This document shows, in pieces, positions 1 to 9,833 of a stretch of DNA of 53,219 bases. The notes beneath the pieces are model-generated. The model had not been told where the DNA came from. It saw only the letters and a list, made by a program, of their open reading frames with translations, and searched no databases. The stretch lies in the NCBI GenBank assembly GCA_022448485.1, contig JAKUUI010000008.1, positions 1-53,219 of the forward strand, given 5' to 3'. How positions within the stretch are numbered: position 1 is the first letter of the stretch; each line of letters starts with the position of its first letter. The translations under genes were made by a program, and so were the position numbers. Source of the DNA: SAR324 cluster bacterium. Its GTDB lineage: Bacteria > SAR324 > NAC60-12.

Positions 1-51
1 GGCAGTATGCACGATCTCGCCAAAAACTATAGAGTGGTGCCTAAATGGTAA
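1..51 (+). CDS. C-terminal tail of an unidentified protein (partial)
   Basis: The first frame is open from the window edge to a TAA at 49-51 and would encode the last 16 residues of a protein ending in VVPKW. Too little is visible to assign a family, and an open stretch of this length can arise by chance. It is listed only because the window begins inside it. Confidence 0.25.
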   Translation, partial: GSMHDLAKNYRVVPKW

Positions 52-403
52 TTTTAATATGAGCAAGATAGATTTGAAATTGTTAAGTCGCAATTACAAC
101 AAGATGTCTTAAACAAATATTTTACGCCACTCCTGTGCCAGTAGTTTACAAAATAGTTGGAAAAAGGTGGATGAAATGGTGAATGGGAAATATATTTATC
201 TTGCTAATATTATTGACCTATATTATCCTAGCTAGTCCGGTAGTTTCCCGGACCTAAAGACGCTTAATCATAACTCTTTTAACTGTAACCATAGAATATT
301 TTTCCACAACCTTCCCCTGCATATTAAACAGTTTGTTGACTCTTTTTTCTCCTGAAGTGTTCAAAACGCTAATATTTTGCAGTGACCTTAATAAGAGATA
401 CTC
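52..403. other. Intergenic stretch with one short hairpin
   Basis: This AT-rich stretch holds no convincing gene. The only structure I see is a small GC stem, GTCCGG at 235-240 and CCGGAC at 248-253 with a 7-base loop. A 24-codon frame (ATG near 193, hydrophobic, ending in the hairpin) could be a tiny membrane peptide, but nothing else supports it. The hairpin lacks a T-run, so I do not call it an intrinsic terminator. Confidence 0.4.
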
Positions 404-850
404 GTGATTGATGATATGGAATTAAGCAGTTCTGATCAGGAACTGATGACGGAAATTAATACGGCACTTGTACGCTTCATCAATTCTGATGACACCCATC
501 TGCAGCTGGAACCAATGAATTCGTATCGTAGAAGAATGGTGCATAAAATCGGAACTAAATATAAACTGACTTCTGAATCAACCGGTGAAGGTGATAGCCG
601 AGCTGTTCGCTTGGGCAAAACAAATAGTACAGCAATTCCTGAAAACCTGAATCATAACCGAGTGATAGATCGTGGAATCGAAATATTTTACGCCAAGCGT
701 GGGGCAGAAATTGTTTTACGCAATGACGGAAGCTTTGGTATTTCACTCAAAGAGCGGGAAAGCAGAATTCTAGACAGACGTACAGTAGAGGACGGAGAAT
801 TTCGTATCCGCGAAAACAAAATTATCTGCAAGCAGGACAGCAACTGGTGA
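404..850 (+). CDS. R3H-domain single-stranded nucleic-acid-binding protein
   Basis: A 148-residue soluble protein starting at GTG. Residues about 35-72 match an R3H domain: a PMNSYRRRMVH helix with the Arg-x3-His pattern (RRMVH), then YKLTSES, a glycine turn and an RAVRLGK strand. R3H domains bind single-stranded RNA or DNA, as in Jag/KhpB and some helicases. Here the domain stands without an attached KH or AAA domain, and the basic/acidic C-terminal part (about 85-148) is not recognised. The stop codon overlaps the GTG start of the following Mini-III RNase remnant, so the two were probably co-translated and may have shared an RNA-related role. The domain is clear; the cellular role is inference. 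Confidence 0.75.
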   Translation: MIDDMELSSSDQELMTEINTALVRFINSDDTHLQLEPMNSYRRRMVHKIGTKYKLTSESTGEGDSRAVRLGKTNSTAIPENLNHNRVIDRGIEIFYAKRGAEIVLRNDGSFGISLKERESRILDRRTVEDGEFRIRENKIICKQDSNW

Positions 851-1304
851 ACATAAAACAAACTGAACCAAAACCTTCAATTCCTGATAAATACGCATAC
901 TTCTTTCTCATTATCATATATTGGAGACGCGTTTTACGGAATGTGGCGCCGCCAAAATATTTTACTGCGTTTTCAAAACCGAAAACGCGTTCACTTGCAC
1001 GTTGTTCAATGGGTGCGCTGCCAAACCCAGGCTCACCTCGCACAGCTGATTCAACCCTATCCTTACTTTAGAAGAAAGAAACATTTTCCGTCAGGGACGA
1101 AACAATAAAGTCTTTTCATCTCCTAAACATGCATCCATCGGAGAATACCGTGCTGCCACTGGATTTGAGTGTTTGGTAGGCTACTGGTATTTGTGCAAGC
1201 AAGTAAATCGTTTTGAAGAACTAATGTTGAAATCAGAGGTGGTTGAGTATTTGGAGACAGTCCTTTCTGCAAATAACAACACAAACGGAAGTGCAGAATA
1301 TTGA
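847..1304 (+). pseudogene. mrnC: Mini-ribonuclease III (MrnC-like), broken by two frameshifts
   Basis: No single frame is intact, but three consecutive frames together give a Mini-III RNase, the RNase III-like enzyme without a dsRNA-binding domain that matures 23S rRNA in other bacteria. The GTG at 847 overlaps the stop of the R3H gene. Frame 1 carries the N-terminus to about 900. Frame 2 carries the catalytic SYIGDAFYGMWRRQ block, with the acidic Asp of the YIGDA motif at 926-928, to about 1066. Frame 3, from 1068 to the TGA at 1302-1304, carries RQGRNNK and the EYRAATGFECLVGYWYL signature block. Each shift behaves as one extra base; the second lies in the TTT at 1067-1069. All family motifs are still readable, so the lesions are recent or are sequence errors. 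Confidence 0.8.
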
Positions 1305-1503
1305 TACATTTATAATTTATTTGCAGCATAAATCAACTATCATACATCAAATTTATTGTTTCATTATTGAATATTGTATATTTTTATTCTGCAGCAATAG
1401 CGTATCCTAAAAATACATACTGAAGAAATTTTCTAATTTACTAAAATAATTCTCACTCTCGTGTAAGTGAAATCTTGTTTTAAATTTTTGAGAGAGCTAA
1501 ATA

Positions 1504-1773
1504 ATGATTTGGACTTTTATATTAATCGTAATCGTAGTATCTGTTGTAGCAATTACTTATCCACTTTTTTGGAGCAAACTGCAGTGTTATGAACTACCTG
1601 GAGTTGCTGGACAGGATTATAGTCTAGCGGATTCCTGGCTCTCTGCATTAAGTGATTTAGAGGATGATTATGCACTTGGGCGGATCTCAAATCCGGATTA
1701 TCAGCAGCAAAAAATACTTCTTCAGCGCGGCTATTTGGAGTGGCAAGTACAGTCAGGTAAAACTGAAGACTAA
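1504..1773 (+). CDS. Small membrane protein resembling the N-terminus of CcmI
   Basis: An 89-residue protein with one N-terminal membrane helix (residues 2-24) followed by a short cytoplasmic or periplasmic helical region. The pattern LSDLEDDYALGRISNPDY followed by a Leu/Gln-rich helix resembles the N-terminal segment of the cytochrome c biogenesis factor CcmI/CycH, in which a membrane helix precedes a 'leader, G-x-I-s, DY' helix. The TPR part of CcmI is absent and no other ccm gene is nearby. It could be a stand-alone CcmI-N protein or an unrelated small membrane protein. A GAGAG Shine-Dalgarno-like sequence lies about 8 bases before the ATG. Confidence 0.6.
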   Translation: MIWTFILIVIVVSVVAITYPLFWSKLQCYELPGVAGQDYSLADSWLSALSDLEDDYALGRISNPDYQQQKILLQRGYLEWQVQSGKTED

Positions 1774-1782
1774 CCGAATGGA

Positions 1783-4700
1783 TCAGGAAGTGATTTCATT
1801 GGACAATTTTAGCGACTTGTAACTTAGTTTTTTGCCAAAATCAGTTGAGGCCAAAGCGCGAGCTAAATTCAGTGTACCTTCCACAGTGGTGAAATAAGGA
1901 AGGTTGTGCAAAAGAGCTACTCTCCGAATATGTGTTGCATCCACAGAGCGTTTTCTTGGACGGGTGGTATTGACAATCAGTGCAACCTCTTTTCGGTTAA
2001 GGTGTTCAAAAATGTTTCCCGGAATATTTCGATCCAGACTTGTTTTTTCAAGATTGGTGACTCCCGCTTTTTCCAGCACTTTAAAAGTTCCTTCCGTAGC
2101 CAATATTTTTTGTCCAGCCTGCTGAAATTCGAGTGCTGCTGGAATCATTGCTTCCTTATCATGATCGGTTACGCCGATAAAAATATACCCTTCTTTGATT
2201 TCCGATTGATATGCCGCTAACTGAGATTTCATGAAAGCTTCTTCCAGGTTTTCACCACGCCCCATTACTTCACCTGTTGACTTCATTTCAGGTCCAAGTT
2301 CAGTATCCGCTCCGGAGAAACTAACAAAAGGAAACACCGTTTCCTTAACAGAAACGGTTTCCGGCATCTCAAAAGAAAACCCAATTTCGCTTAATTTTTG
2401 TCCCAGCATGAGCCATGTAGCATATTTTACCAAGGGGTAACCAATGGATTTGCTGACAAACGGAATCGTCCGGGAAGCCCGAGGATTTACTTCAATCAGA
2501 AAAATTTCATCATCTTTAACAGCAAATTGTATATTCATCAAACCTTTCACGCAGAGTTCTTTGGCCAATGCTTTACCTTGCTCTTCCAATCTTCGCAACA
2601 CTCCCGAAGTCAGGTTTTGCGGTGGTATAATACAAGCACTGTCTCCGGAGTGAATTCCGGCACGTTCCACATGTTCCATGATACCGCCCAGTTCAGAACT
2701 TATCCCATCACCCAGCAGATCCATATCGATTTCTACAGCACCTTTGAGAAACTGATCAATCAAAACAGGATGTTCCGGTGACGCCTGAACTGCTTCTTTA
2801 AAATATTCCGCAAGTTGAGTTTTTGTTTCAGCAATCATCATCGCCCGACCACCAAGGACATAAGAAGGACGCACCAGAATTGGATAACCAATTATTTCAG
2901 CAATTTTTTCAGCTTCCTTCAGTGAACGGGCCATTCCATTGCGGGGTTGTTTCAGTTTCAGTTTTTTCAGCATGGCGGCAAACTGTTCCCGGTCTTCAGC
3001 CCTGTCAATACTTTCGTAAGGCGTACCCAGCAGTCGAACACCCGCATCGCTGAGTTGCTGTGCCAACTTAAGCGGGGTTTGCCCCCCCAATTGTACTATC
3101 ACCCCAATCGGGCGTTCCAGATCGATGACGTGCATTACATCTTCAAAGGTAATCGGCTCAATATAAAGACGGTCCGAAGTGTCGTAATCAGTACTCACAG
3201 TTTCCGGATTGCAGTTGAGCATTATAGCCTCATAGCCCAGCTCTCTTACTGCCCACGCGGCATGAACACAACAATAATCAAACTCAATCCCTTGACCAAT
3301 GCGATTGGGGCCAGAACCCAGAATTAGAACTTTTGCTGTTTCTGTGGGAAGCGATTCATTTTCTTCGCTATATGAGGAATAAAAATAAGGTGTTTCTGAT
3401 GAAAACTCAGCGGCACAGGTATCCACCTGCTTGAACACGGGAAGTATATCCCACTCATAGCGTAAGTTATAAATCCTGCTTTCCTTTACTTTCAGCAATT
3501 CTGCAATGCGTCTGTCTGAAAATCCAAGTCGTTTCCAATTCCTTAATTTAACCGGTGTTATTCCAGAAATTTCAGTTTGCAGAATGACTTGTTCTTCCTC
3601 GACCAAACTCCGGATTTGCCATAAAAACCAGGGATCGATTCCGGTCTGTTTATAAAGTGCCTCATTCGTCCAGCCCTGCCTCATGGCATCTGCGACATAC
3701 CAAATACGTTTGCTGCTGACAGACTGGAGCTGCTCCTCCAATACCTCCTGCGGAGTTTTATGATCGTCTGAATAATCCGGAGGATTGAGTCCGGAATGCC
3801 CTGTTTCCAGTGAGCGCACTGCTTTTTGAAAAGATTCCCGAAATGTTCGTCCAATAGCCATGATTTCCCCTACGGACTGCATCTGCGTACCAAGCCGATC
3901 TTCGGACATGGGAAATTTTTCAAAGGCAAACCTGGGAATTTTTGTTACAACATAATCAATAGATGGTTCAAACGAGGCCGGTGTTTTTTGAGTGATGTCG
4001 TTGGGAATTTCATCCAGCGTATAACCAACAGCCAATTTTGTCGCAATTTTTGCAATTGGAAAGCCTGTGGCTTTAGAGGCAAGAGCTGAACTGCGTGAAA
4101 CTCTGGGATTCATTTCAATCACAAGAATTTCACCATCTTCCGGATTTACTGCAAATTGTACGTTTGAACCACCAGTGTCTACGCCAATTTCCTGCATGAT
4201 TTTAATCGACATATCCCGCAGATTTTGATATTCCCAATCACTCAATGTCTGTGCTGGAGCAACCGTGATGCTGTCACCTGTATGTACTCCCATGGGATCA
4301 AGATTTTCGATCGAACAAATGATTACCGCATTATCTTTATGATCACGCATTACCTCCAGTTCATACTCTTTCCAGTCGATAACCGACTGCTCAACTAGTA
4401 CTTCGTTGGTCGGAGAAAGAGTCAAACCATGGGAGACAATGCGTGTTAATTCCTCTACATTCTTGGCAATTCCACCTCCAGAACCTCCTAATGTAAAGGA
4501 TGGTCTAATGATGAATGGGAAAGGGGTGGTTTCAGCCAAAACCAAGGCTTCCTCCACGGAATGGACGATGGTGCTGGACGGCATTCCAATGCCAATTTTA
4601 TTCATCGCTTCCCGGAACAGTTCACGATTTTCCGCCTTATAAATTGCTTCAATGGAAGCTCCGATCAACTCTACTCCATATTTTCTCAGTACCCCCTTTT

Positions 4701-5010
4701 CATCAAGCTGAACTACCATGTTGAGCGCAGTCTGACCACCCATGGTGGGCAAAATCACATCGGGCCTTTCCTGCCCAATGATTATTTCCAGAGTTTTCAG
4801 GGTAATTGGTTCAATATATGTTGCATCCACCAGTCCGGGATCAGTCATGATGGTGGCAGGATTACTGTTGATCAAGACGACTTTGTAGCCTTCTTCTTTG
4901 AGTGCTTTGCAGGCCTGCGTACCGCTGTAATCAAATTCGCAGGCTTGCCCAATCACGATGGGTCCTGACCCAATGAGTAAAACAGTGTTAATGTCGTTGC
5001 GCCTGGGCAT
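1783..5010 (-). CDS. carB: Carbamoyl-phosphate synthase large subunit
   Basis: This 1075-residue protein has the normal length and layout of CarB, which makes carbamoyl phosphate from glutamine-derived ammonia, bicarbonate and two ATP for arginine and pyrimidine synthesis. Two homologous ATP-grasp halves are visible. The first begins with [21 protein letters not shown] and the second with [19 protein letters not shown] at about residue 550. Glycine-rich loops ([10 protein letters not shown] and [10 protein letters not shown]) and the [13 protein letters not shown] region are present. The C-terminal MGS-like regulatory domain (from about residue 940) retains the ATEGT loop. The small subunit gene carA is not in the window. 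The gene starts 24 bases after the DUF218 gene upstream, so the two are probably co-transcribed. Confidence 0.98.
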   Translation of the reverse strand: MPRRNDINTVLLIGSGPIVIGQACEFDYSGTQACKALKEEGYKVVLINSNPATIMTDPGLVDATYIEPITLKTLEIIIGQERPDVILPTMGGQTALNMVVQLDEKGVLRKYGVELIGASIEAIYKAENRELFREAMNKIGIGMPSSTIVHSVEEALVLAETTPFPFIIRPSFTLGGSGGGIAKNVEELTRIVSHGLTLSPTNEVLVEQSVIDWKEYELEVMRDHKDNAVIICSIENLDPMGVHTGDSITVAPAQTLSDWEYQNLRDMSIKIMQEIGVDTGGSNVQFAVNPEDGEILVIEMNPRVSRSSALASKATGFPIAKIATKLAVGYTLDEIPNDITQKTPASFEPSIDYVVTKIPRFAFEKFPMSEDRLGTQMQSVGEIMAIGRTFRESFQKAVRSLETGHSGLNPPDYSDDHKTPQEVLEEQLQSVSSKRIWYVADAMRQGWTNEALYKQTGIDPWFLWQIRSLVEEEQVILQTEISGITPVKLRNWKRLGFSDRRIAELLKVKESRIYNLRYEWDILPVFKQVDTCAAEFSSETPYFYSSYSEENESLPTETAKVLILGSGPNRIGQGIEFDYCCVHAAWAVRELGYEAIMLNCNPETVSTDYDTSDRLYIEPITFEDVMHVIDLERPIGVIVQLGGQTPLKLAQQLSDAGVRLLGTPYESIDRAEDREQFAAMLKKLKLKQPRNGMARSLKEAEKIAEIIGYPILVRPSYVLGGRAMMIAETKTQLAEYFKEAVQASPEHPVLIDQFLKGAVEIDMDLLGDGISSELGGIMEHVERAGIHSGDSACIIPPQNLTSGVLRRLEEQGKALAKELCVKGLMNIQFAVKDDEIFLIEVNPRASRTIPFVSKSIGYPLVKYATWLMLGQKLSEIGFSFEMPETVSVKETVFPFVSFSGADTELGPEMKSTGEVMGRGENLEEAFMKSQLAAYQSEIKEGYIFIGVTDHDKEAMIPAALEFQQAGQKILATEGTFKVLEKAGVTNLEKTSLDRNIPGNIFEHLNRKEVALIVNTTRPRKRSVDATHIRRVALLHNLPYFTTVEGTLNLARALASTDFGKKLSYKSLKLSNEITS

Positions 5011-5034
5011 TATTTTTTGGTCCAGATTTGAGGC

Positions 5035-5784
5035 TTATATCCAGCCTGAAAATTTGTAATTCAGCAGTCCAAAATATTCGTGGGCAATAGTCTGGATGCG
5101 ATTAAAATTGGCCCAGTCAAAGTAGCGCCACCATGGGGTTGATGCTTTGGGTGATGATTGGTTTGCAGCAAATACAGAGGCCTCAATTCCCAATTTCTTA
5201 AAAACAGAAATAAGGCGAAATAAATGGTAATCATGAGAAACCAGAAGTACAGATTTTAAGTCCAAACGATTCATTATTTTTGACGTCTCGATTCCATTTC
5301 TGTACGTATCAGTAGAACGATTTTCTATGACAATGTCATGCGAAGGAACACCCATTCCCTGAAGGATAATGGCCATACCTTTGATGTTTACCGGAGGGTG
5401 ATACGGTTCTGTTACGCCACCAGTAATAATGACAAGAGGCGCCAGTCCTTCTAAATATAATTTGGCCGCTGTGTGTGCTCTCAGAGTGGAGCCAGGTGTT
5501 GGAGCCCCCGATGCATGTACTCCTGCAGAAGCCACCACAATCACATCGCTGGCCTGCTTTTCACTTTTTGGAGTCATATATTTTAGCGGATAGGAAATAG
5601 CCTGAAAAAACAGGGTGTTGCTACCAAGCAATAGAAAGATCCAACTTCCTAAAAGGATGCGAAATGAAAGTTTAAATTCATTCCTCTGCCGGAACATCAA
5701 GAGGAGGACGCCTGATAAAATAATTAAAAGCAACAATGGTCCGAACACAATGTCTTCAATAATAAACTTTAAGGGTCGTTCCAT
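5035..5784 (-). CDS. DUF218 / YdcF-SanA-ElyC family membrane protein
   Basis: A 249-residue protein with two N-terminal membrane helices (about 11-30 and 40-62) and a DUF218 domain. Diagnostic segments are SDVIVVASAGVH, an RAHTAAKLYLEG helix, LVIITGG, an IENRSTDTYRNG motif with conserved Asn and Thr, and VLLVSHDYHLFR with its conserved His and Arg. Family members such as ElyC and SanA are inner-membrane proteins linked to envelope integrity; the biochemical activity is not settled. It precedes carB by 24 bases on the same strand, which is probably only an operon of convenience. The ATG at 5784 overlaps a possible small frame on the same strand. Confidence 0.85.
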   Translation of the reverse strand: MERPLKFIIEDIVFGPLLLLIILSGVLLLMFRQRNEFKLSFRILLGSWIFLLLGSNTLFFQAISYPLKYMTPKSEKQASDVIVVASAGVHASGAPTPGSTLRAHTAAKLYLEGLAPLVIITGGVTEPYHPPVNIKGMAIILQGMGVPSHDIVIENRSTDTYRNGIETSKIMNRLDLKSVLLVSHDYHLFRLISVFKKLGIEASVFAANQSSPKASTPWWRYFDWANFNRIQTIAHEYFGLLNYKFSGWI

Positions 5785-5976
5785 TGCATTTTTTTTGGAA
5801 TATTAAGGGTAAGGGACGGAGCCTGTTTCCAGAGATTAAAGAAACGATCTATCACTTTTTCAACTGGAACTCGGCATTTCCCCAACTTTGCTTTTACTGA
5901 TAATTTCTTGCTGACTGGCAGAATTTGAATTATTTAACGAATCTTCGAGGGCCAATTTGCTAGATTTTTTGCCCAT
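5769..5976 (-). pseudogene. Possible frameshifted small gene ahead of the DUF218 gene
   Basis: On the minus strand an ATG at 5976 opens a 38-codon frame (MGKKSSKLALEDSL at its start) that stops at 5860. A second frame, open for 54 codons without its own ATG near the 5' end, ends with TAA at 5769-5771 inside the DUF218 start region and reads as a plausible helical peptide (VPVEKVIDRFFNLWKQAP). Joining the two by one frameshift near 5885 would give a single small basic protein of about 68 residues. No family was recognised. This is a weak call that could be chance. Confidence 0.2.
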
Positions 5977-6399
5977 GATCAAACTAAGTTGCTCAACTAA
6001 CATCAGTGAACACACATATGATTTTTGAATTATCTGGGAGCGCCTTTAGCCTTCCTCCTTCAAATTTTAACTTTCAGAGGCAATCTTTTGACACATTGAG
6101 GTCTTCTAAAGAATTTGGATCACTAAATTCTATACACTGTAGAGTCTGTACTTCCTATGCCAGCGCACTCTCATTCTCCATAAATTCTCAGAAAAACACA
6201 ATACTCACAAAGCAGATCTGGCAAAAGTGCAACAATCTCATTGCTGAACATGTTTTGATCCTAAAATTCTTAGTAAACGGTAATGCAAAATGTTCAGCTT
6301 GAAAGTTGAAGCCATTTCTCTTAGTATTGTTGCTTAGTTTTTTCAATCGCTTTATCGAATTTTTTCGAAGAAACAATGTTTTAAAAAGCTTTAAACAGC
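5977..6399. other. AT-rich intergenic stretch without a supported gene
   Basis: Open frames exist on both strands here, including a 98-codon plus-strand frame at 6006-6302. Their composition (scattered Ser, Cys, Asn and Phe, no hydrophobic core or motif) does not look like a protein family, and no ribosome-binding site decides a start. I see no tRNA, strong hairpin or repeat. It presumably holds divergent promoters for the flanking genes, but no clear -35/-10 pair stands out. Confidence 0.4.
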
Positions 6400-6915
6400 A
6401 TGTTAAAACTGTTCATAGCTGCCATCTCTGTAGGCCTGATCTATTGGATTTGGCACAAAAAAAATCAGATTTTTTACAACCGGGGGAAAAAAGCTGATCC
6501 TTTCATCACCACAATTGAAGCAATTGAGCTGCAAACATTTTTGGATTGGGACACTCCACAGCCATGTCTTGAGTGCGATGGAATACGCTACGGCAAACAA
6601 TTTAAACAGAAAAACCCACCTGACTTACCACATGAGCAGGGATGTCGCTGTGAGGCCACCAAGTTATTCTATACTTCTGATGATGTTTTTCAAGGCACTT
6701 CACCGATTTTAACTCACAAATCGGCTTTGGGTGACCTTTCGGCGAAAGATGCATTGCTGTTGAAAAACATCTTGCTCAAAATTAAGACTGGCTCTGAAAA
6801 GGGTAGTTTTTCTGATTTCTTGGAACAATTTGAGATAAACAATTTTTCAGCTGATATACGCTCTGCAGCAATTTCTCTGGCCGAGCGTGCTTTTCAGGCA
6901 GTGCAAAACAAGTAG
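6400..6915 (+). CDS. Membrane-anchored protein with a CxxC / HxxxCxC metal-type motif
   Basis: A 171-residue protein with one N-terminal membrane helix (residues 3-18) and a soluble part. Between residues 56 and 84 it has Cys56-x2-Cys59, then DLPHEQGCRC with His78, Cys82 and Cys84. This C-x2-C, G-x-x-x-G, P-H-x3-C-x-C arrangement resembles the C-terminal zinc-like motif of phage minor head proteins (SPP1 gp7 / Mu gpF type), but no head-protein body or other phage gene is present. The remaining C-terminal half is helical and unrecognised. Metal binding is inference from the residue pattern. It lies about 100 bases upstream of the PBP1a gene on the same strand. Confidence 0.6.
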   Translation: MLKLFIAAISVGLIYWIWHKKNQIFYNRGKKADPFITTIEAIELQTFLDWDTPQPCLECDGIRYGKQFKQKNPPDLPHEQGCRCEATKLFYTSDDVFQGTSPILTHKSALGDLSAKDALLLKNILLKIKTGSEKGSFSDFLEQFEINNFSADIRSAAISLAERAFQAVQNK

Positions 6916-7017
6916 TGAACTCTGGAAGCAAATGACAAGATTAGCCTGCCTCCTGAATTCTTAGAGCAATCCGGATTTCTGTAATCTGAATCCATAGTAG
7001 AATAATTTACGAATATC

Positions 7018-9402
7018 ATGAAAAGACTTGCCCTGTTCATCAAATGGTCATTCTGGATAGTGATAATTATTAGTGTTGTATCCGGTACTTCACTGGGGTT
7101 TTTTCTGTTTGAACTCAGTAAAACTTTGCCACAAAATCTGGAAGATGAACTTCACAAACGAAATGACGTTCTACCTACGGTTCTTTATGACCGTGAAGGA
7201 AACCAGATTGAGGAGCTTTTTATCCAACGGCGAGTAGTCATTCCCTACGAACAGTTCCCACCACACTTGGTGCAGGCCTTGATTGCCAGTGAGGATGTCC
7301 GTTTTTTCTCTCACCTTGGAATTGATCCTCTAAGAATCCCCAAAGCCTTTCTTGCAAATCTAAAAGCAGGTCGGATAGTTCAAGGTGCAAGCACGCTCAC
7401 GCAGCAAACTGCCAGACTGTTTTTGTTGAGCAGGGAAAAGCAGATTATACGAAAACTCCGGGAAATGCTGCTTGCCTTCCGGATGGAAATGCAATTTTCC
7501 AAACAGGATATACTTTCGCTCTATCTTAATAAAGTATATTTAGGGAACGCTGAAGGCATTGAGGCGGCGGCACAGGGTTATTTTGGTAAACATGCCATGG
7601 AACTTGACCTCGCCGAAAGTGCCTTATTAGTCGGAATACTTCCCGCACCTTCCCGTTATGCTCCTCACGTTAATCCTGAACTTACCCTGCAGCGCAGAAA
7701 TGTTGTTTTGCGGCGAATGCGTCAAGAAGGATTCATCTCGGAGCAAGAATTGCAAAAAACAATCGACACGCCGATCAGCCTGATTCGTATCCACGATTCG
7801 ACCACAGAGGCCACGTCCCATTATGTGGAACATGTGCGGCGTTATTTAATAAAGAAATATGGTTCAGAAGTACTTTATCAAGGCGGTCTCAAAGTTTTTT
7901 TGGCAATGGACCTGAACTATCAGACATTTGCTCACGAGTCACTGAGGAAGGGGATATTGGAATTAACAAAACGCCAGGGCTTCCATGGTGCACAGAGTGA
8001 GAACAGTCATAATAATAGTATGTTATCAGACAATTCCACACAGGGAAATACTGTAAAAATTGATTCGCTCTTTCTCGGAAATATTGTTGCCGGAATAGTC
8101 AAAGAAGTCAGTAAGGAAAAAGTTTCCGTAGAACTGGGAGAATCTTCTGGAATTCTGGAATGGAACAACATCAGCACATGGAAAAATGGGAACGTACTAA
8201 AAGACAAAAGGCCGACCAAAATTTCAAACCCGGCGGAAATTTTTTCTGTAGGCGATGAAATCCAGGTAAGACTTGCCGATTATGACTCAAAAAACAATTA
8301 CTTCCGCCTGCAGCTATATCAGGAACCTCTAGTCAATGGGGCCTTGTTGGCAATGGATCCTAAGACCGGAGAGGTATTATCAATGACCGGTGGTTATCGC
8401 TACGGAGAGAGCGAGTTTAACCGAGCTATTCAAGCTCGGAGACAACCCGGCTCATCCTTCAAACCAATCGTTTATTCTGCTGCCCTTGATGCCGGATTTA
8501 CGCTCAGCAGCGCGTTAATAGACAGCCCAAGAGCTTATGTCACTGGTGCTCAGACTGTAGGAGATGCTGAAATTTGGACTCCAAAAAATTATGGAGATAA
8601 AGTCACAGGCAAGGTCTCATTGCGTACAGCTCTTGTAAAAAGTCTTAACTTAGCGACTATTGGTCTTTGTGAAGAATTAAAACCTAAACAAGTTATCGCT
8701 TACAGCAAGCGTTTTGGTATAACAGCTAAAATGATGGAAAATTTAACCACATGCATCGGCTCGCTATCAGTCACTTTGCAGGAAATGATCAGTGCATACG
8801 GGGTTTTCGCAAATCAAGGACGCTTGGTTAAACCTATCTATATTCTGCGGGTAGAAGATCAGGATGGAAATATTCTGGAATCCAGTCTTCCCGAACTGAA
8901 GCAAGTCACCTCAGAAGAAACAGCTTTTCTCCTGAGCAGTGTTTTGCAGGATGTTGTTCAGCGTGGAACAGGACGGCGTGCCCGGGCAATTGGCCGTCCT
9001 TCTGCAGGAAAAACTGGAACCACGAATGACAGCGTTGATGCCTGGTACATCGGCTACATTCCGCAATTGCTTACAGGTGTTTACGTAGGTTTTGACAAAC
9101 CGAGAAGAATGGGGAAATCTGAAACCGGATCTCGGGCAGCAGCTCCAATCTGGATTAACTTTATGAAAAATGCAGTTGCAAATATGCCAACAGAACAATT
9201 TCGACAACCTCCGGGAATCACAACCGTTAAAATTCACAAATCCGGAAGGAGAGCAATACCCTGTGATAAAGCAAAAGATGTACACGAGGAACACTATAAA
9301 TCTGGAACAGAGCCGGTTCTAGATCTGTCACAATCCGGAAGGTGCGTAAAATCAGAAGAAACTGAGAAAACAGAAAAAGAAGAAGGTGAGCCTGAGCTTT
9401 GA
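7018..9402 (+). CDS. mrcA: Bifunctional penicillin-binding protein 1A (class A PBP)
   Basis: A 794-residue inner-membrane enzyme that polymerises lipid II glycan strands and cross-links their peptides. It has a short cytoplasmic tail and one membrane helix (about 8-30). The glycosyltransferase domain (family 51) has catalytic Glu92 in SEDVRFFSH and the GASTLTQQ and LNKVYLG motifs. An OB-like insertion spans about residues 340-435. The transpeptidase domain has Ser479 in the SSFK motif, SLN and the KTGTT box (Lys665). The insertion and order match PBP1a rather than PBP1b. The charged C-terminal tail after about 730 is low complexity. No outer-membrane activator gene (LpoA) is seen nearby. Confidence 0.95.
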   Translation: MKRLALFIKWSFWIVIIISVVSGTSLGFFLFELSKTLPQNLEDELHKRNDVLPTVLYDREGNQIEELFIQRRVVIPYEQFPPHLVQALIASEDVRFFSHLGIDPLRIPKAFLANLKAGRIVQGASTLTQQTARLFLLSREKQIIRKLREMLLAFRMEMQFSKQDILSLYLNKVYLGNAEGIEAAAQGYFGKHAMELDLAESALLVGILPAPSRYAPHVNPELTLQRRNVVLRRMRQEGFISEQELQKTIDTPISLIRIHDSTTEATSHYVEHVRRYLIKKYGSEVLYQGGLKVFLAMDLNYQTFAHESLRKGILELTKRQGFHGAQSENSHNNSMLSDNSTQGNTVKIDSLFLGNIVAGIVKEVSKEKVSVELGESSGILEWNNISTWKNGNVLKDKRPTKISNPAEIFSVGDEIQVRLADYDSKNNYFRLQLYQEPLVNGALLAMDPKTGEVLSMTGGYRYGESEFNRAIQARRQPGSSFKPIVYSAALDAGFTLSSALIDSPRAYVTGAQTVGDAEIWTPKNYGDKVTGKVSLRTALVKSLNLATIGLCEELKPKQVIAYSKRFGITAKMMENLTTCIGSLSVTLQEMISAYGVFANQGRLVKPIYILRVEDQDGNILESSLPELKQVTSEETAFLLSSVLQDVVQRGTGRRARAIGRPSAGKTGTTNDSVDAWYIGYIPQLLTGVYVGFDKPRRMGKSETGSRAAAPIWINFMKNAVANMPTEQFRQPPGITTVKIHKSGRRAIPCDKAKDVHEEHYKSGTEPVLDLSQSGRCVKSEETEKTEKEEGEPEL

Positions 9403-9427
9403 GTGGAAAATGAGGATAAATACACCA

Positions 9428-9468
9428 CAAGGTTCAAGGCAGCTACAATGTCAATACCTTGAACCTTG
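9428..9468. terminator. Dyad between convergent PBP1a and HU genes
   Basis: A perfect 12-base inverted repeat, CAAGGTTCAAGG at 9428-9439 and CCTTGAACCTTG at 9457-9468 with a 17-base spacer, sits between the stop of the PBP1a gene and the stop of the HU gene. Its position and symmetry suit a bidirectional transcription terminator. No long T-run follows on either strand, so it may instead only protect the 3' ends of the transcripts. Confidence 0.6.
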
Positions 9469-9480
9469 ACACTGCCTTTC

Positions 9481-9762
9481 TTAATTCAATGCGCTTTTTA
9501 GTTTGCTGCCAGCTTTAAATTTTGCACCCCTGGATGCAGGAATCTGAATTACCTGAGATGGGTTTTGAGGATTGCGTCCCGTGCGTGCTGCACGATTAGA
9601 AACAGAGAATGTACCGAAACCAATCAGTGTAAGTGAATCTCCTCTTCGCAGAGTTTTTTCAACTGTATCGGTGAAGGACTTTAGAAAACGGTCTGCGTCA
9701 GCCTTGGTCAGGCCGGTATCTGCTGCAAGAGCATTAATGAGATCTGATTTTGTCATAGTCAT
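9481..9762 (-). CDS. hup: HU/IHF-family DNA-binding protein
   Basis: A 93-residue histone-like protein, the usual HU length, that binds and bends DNA as a dimer in the nucleoid. The N-terminal helical dimerisation part (KSDLINALAADTGLTKADAD) is followed by the LIGFGTFSV signature and the DNA-binding arm with the RTGRNPQ segment and conserved Pro (about residue 66). The C-terminal FKAGSKLKSALN helix is complete. An internal in-frame ATG at codon 3 could also serve as start; GGGAAA lies before the first one. It is transcribed away from the TolA-like gene and towards the PBP1a gene. Confidence 0.93.
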   Translation of the reverse strand: MTMTKSDLINALAADTGLTKADADRFLKSFTDTVEKTLRRGDSLTLIGFGTFSVSNRAARTGRNPQNPSQVIQIPASRGAKFKAGSKLKSALN

Positions 9763-9833
9763 TTTCCCAGAAAAAGATTAACTAAAAATGGACAGGCTGC
9801 CAAGAAAAACACACCCATCTTCGATTGTATTAA

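Noticed and set aside
847-1071. 74-codon frame as an independent gene
   Set aside because: The protein is meaningless after about codon 18; motifs of Mini-III RNase in the other frames show it is only the start of a frameshifted gene.
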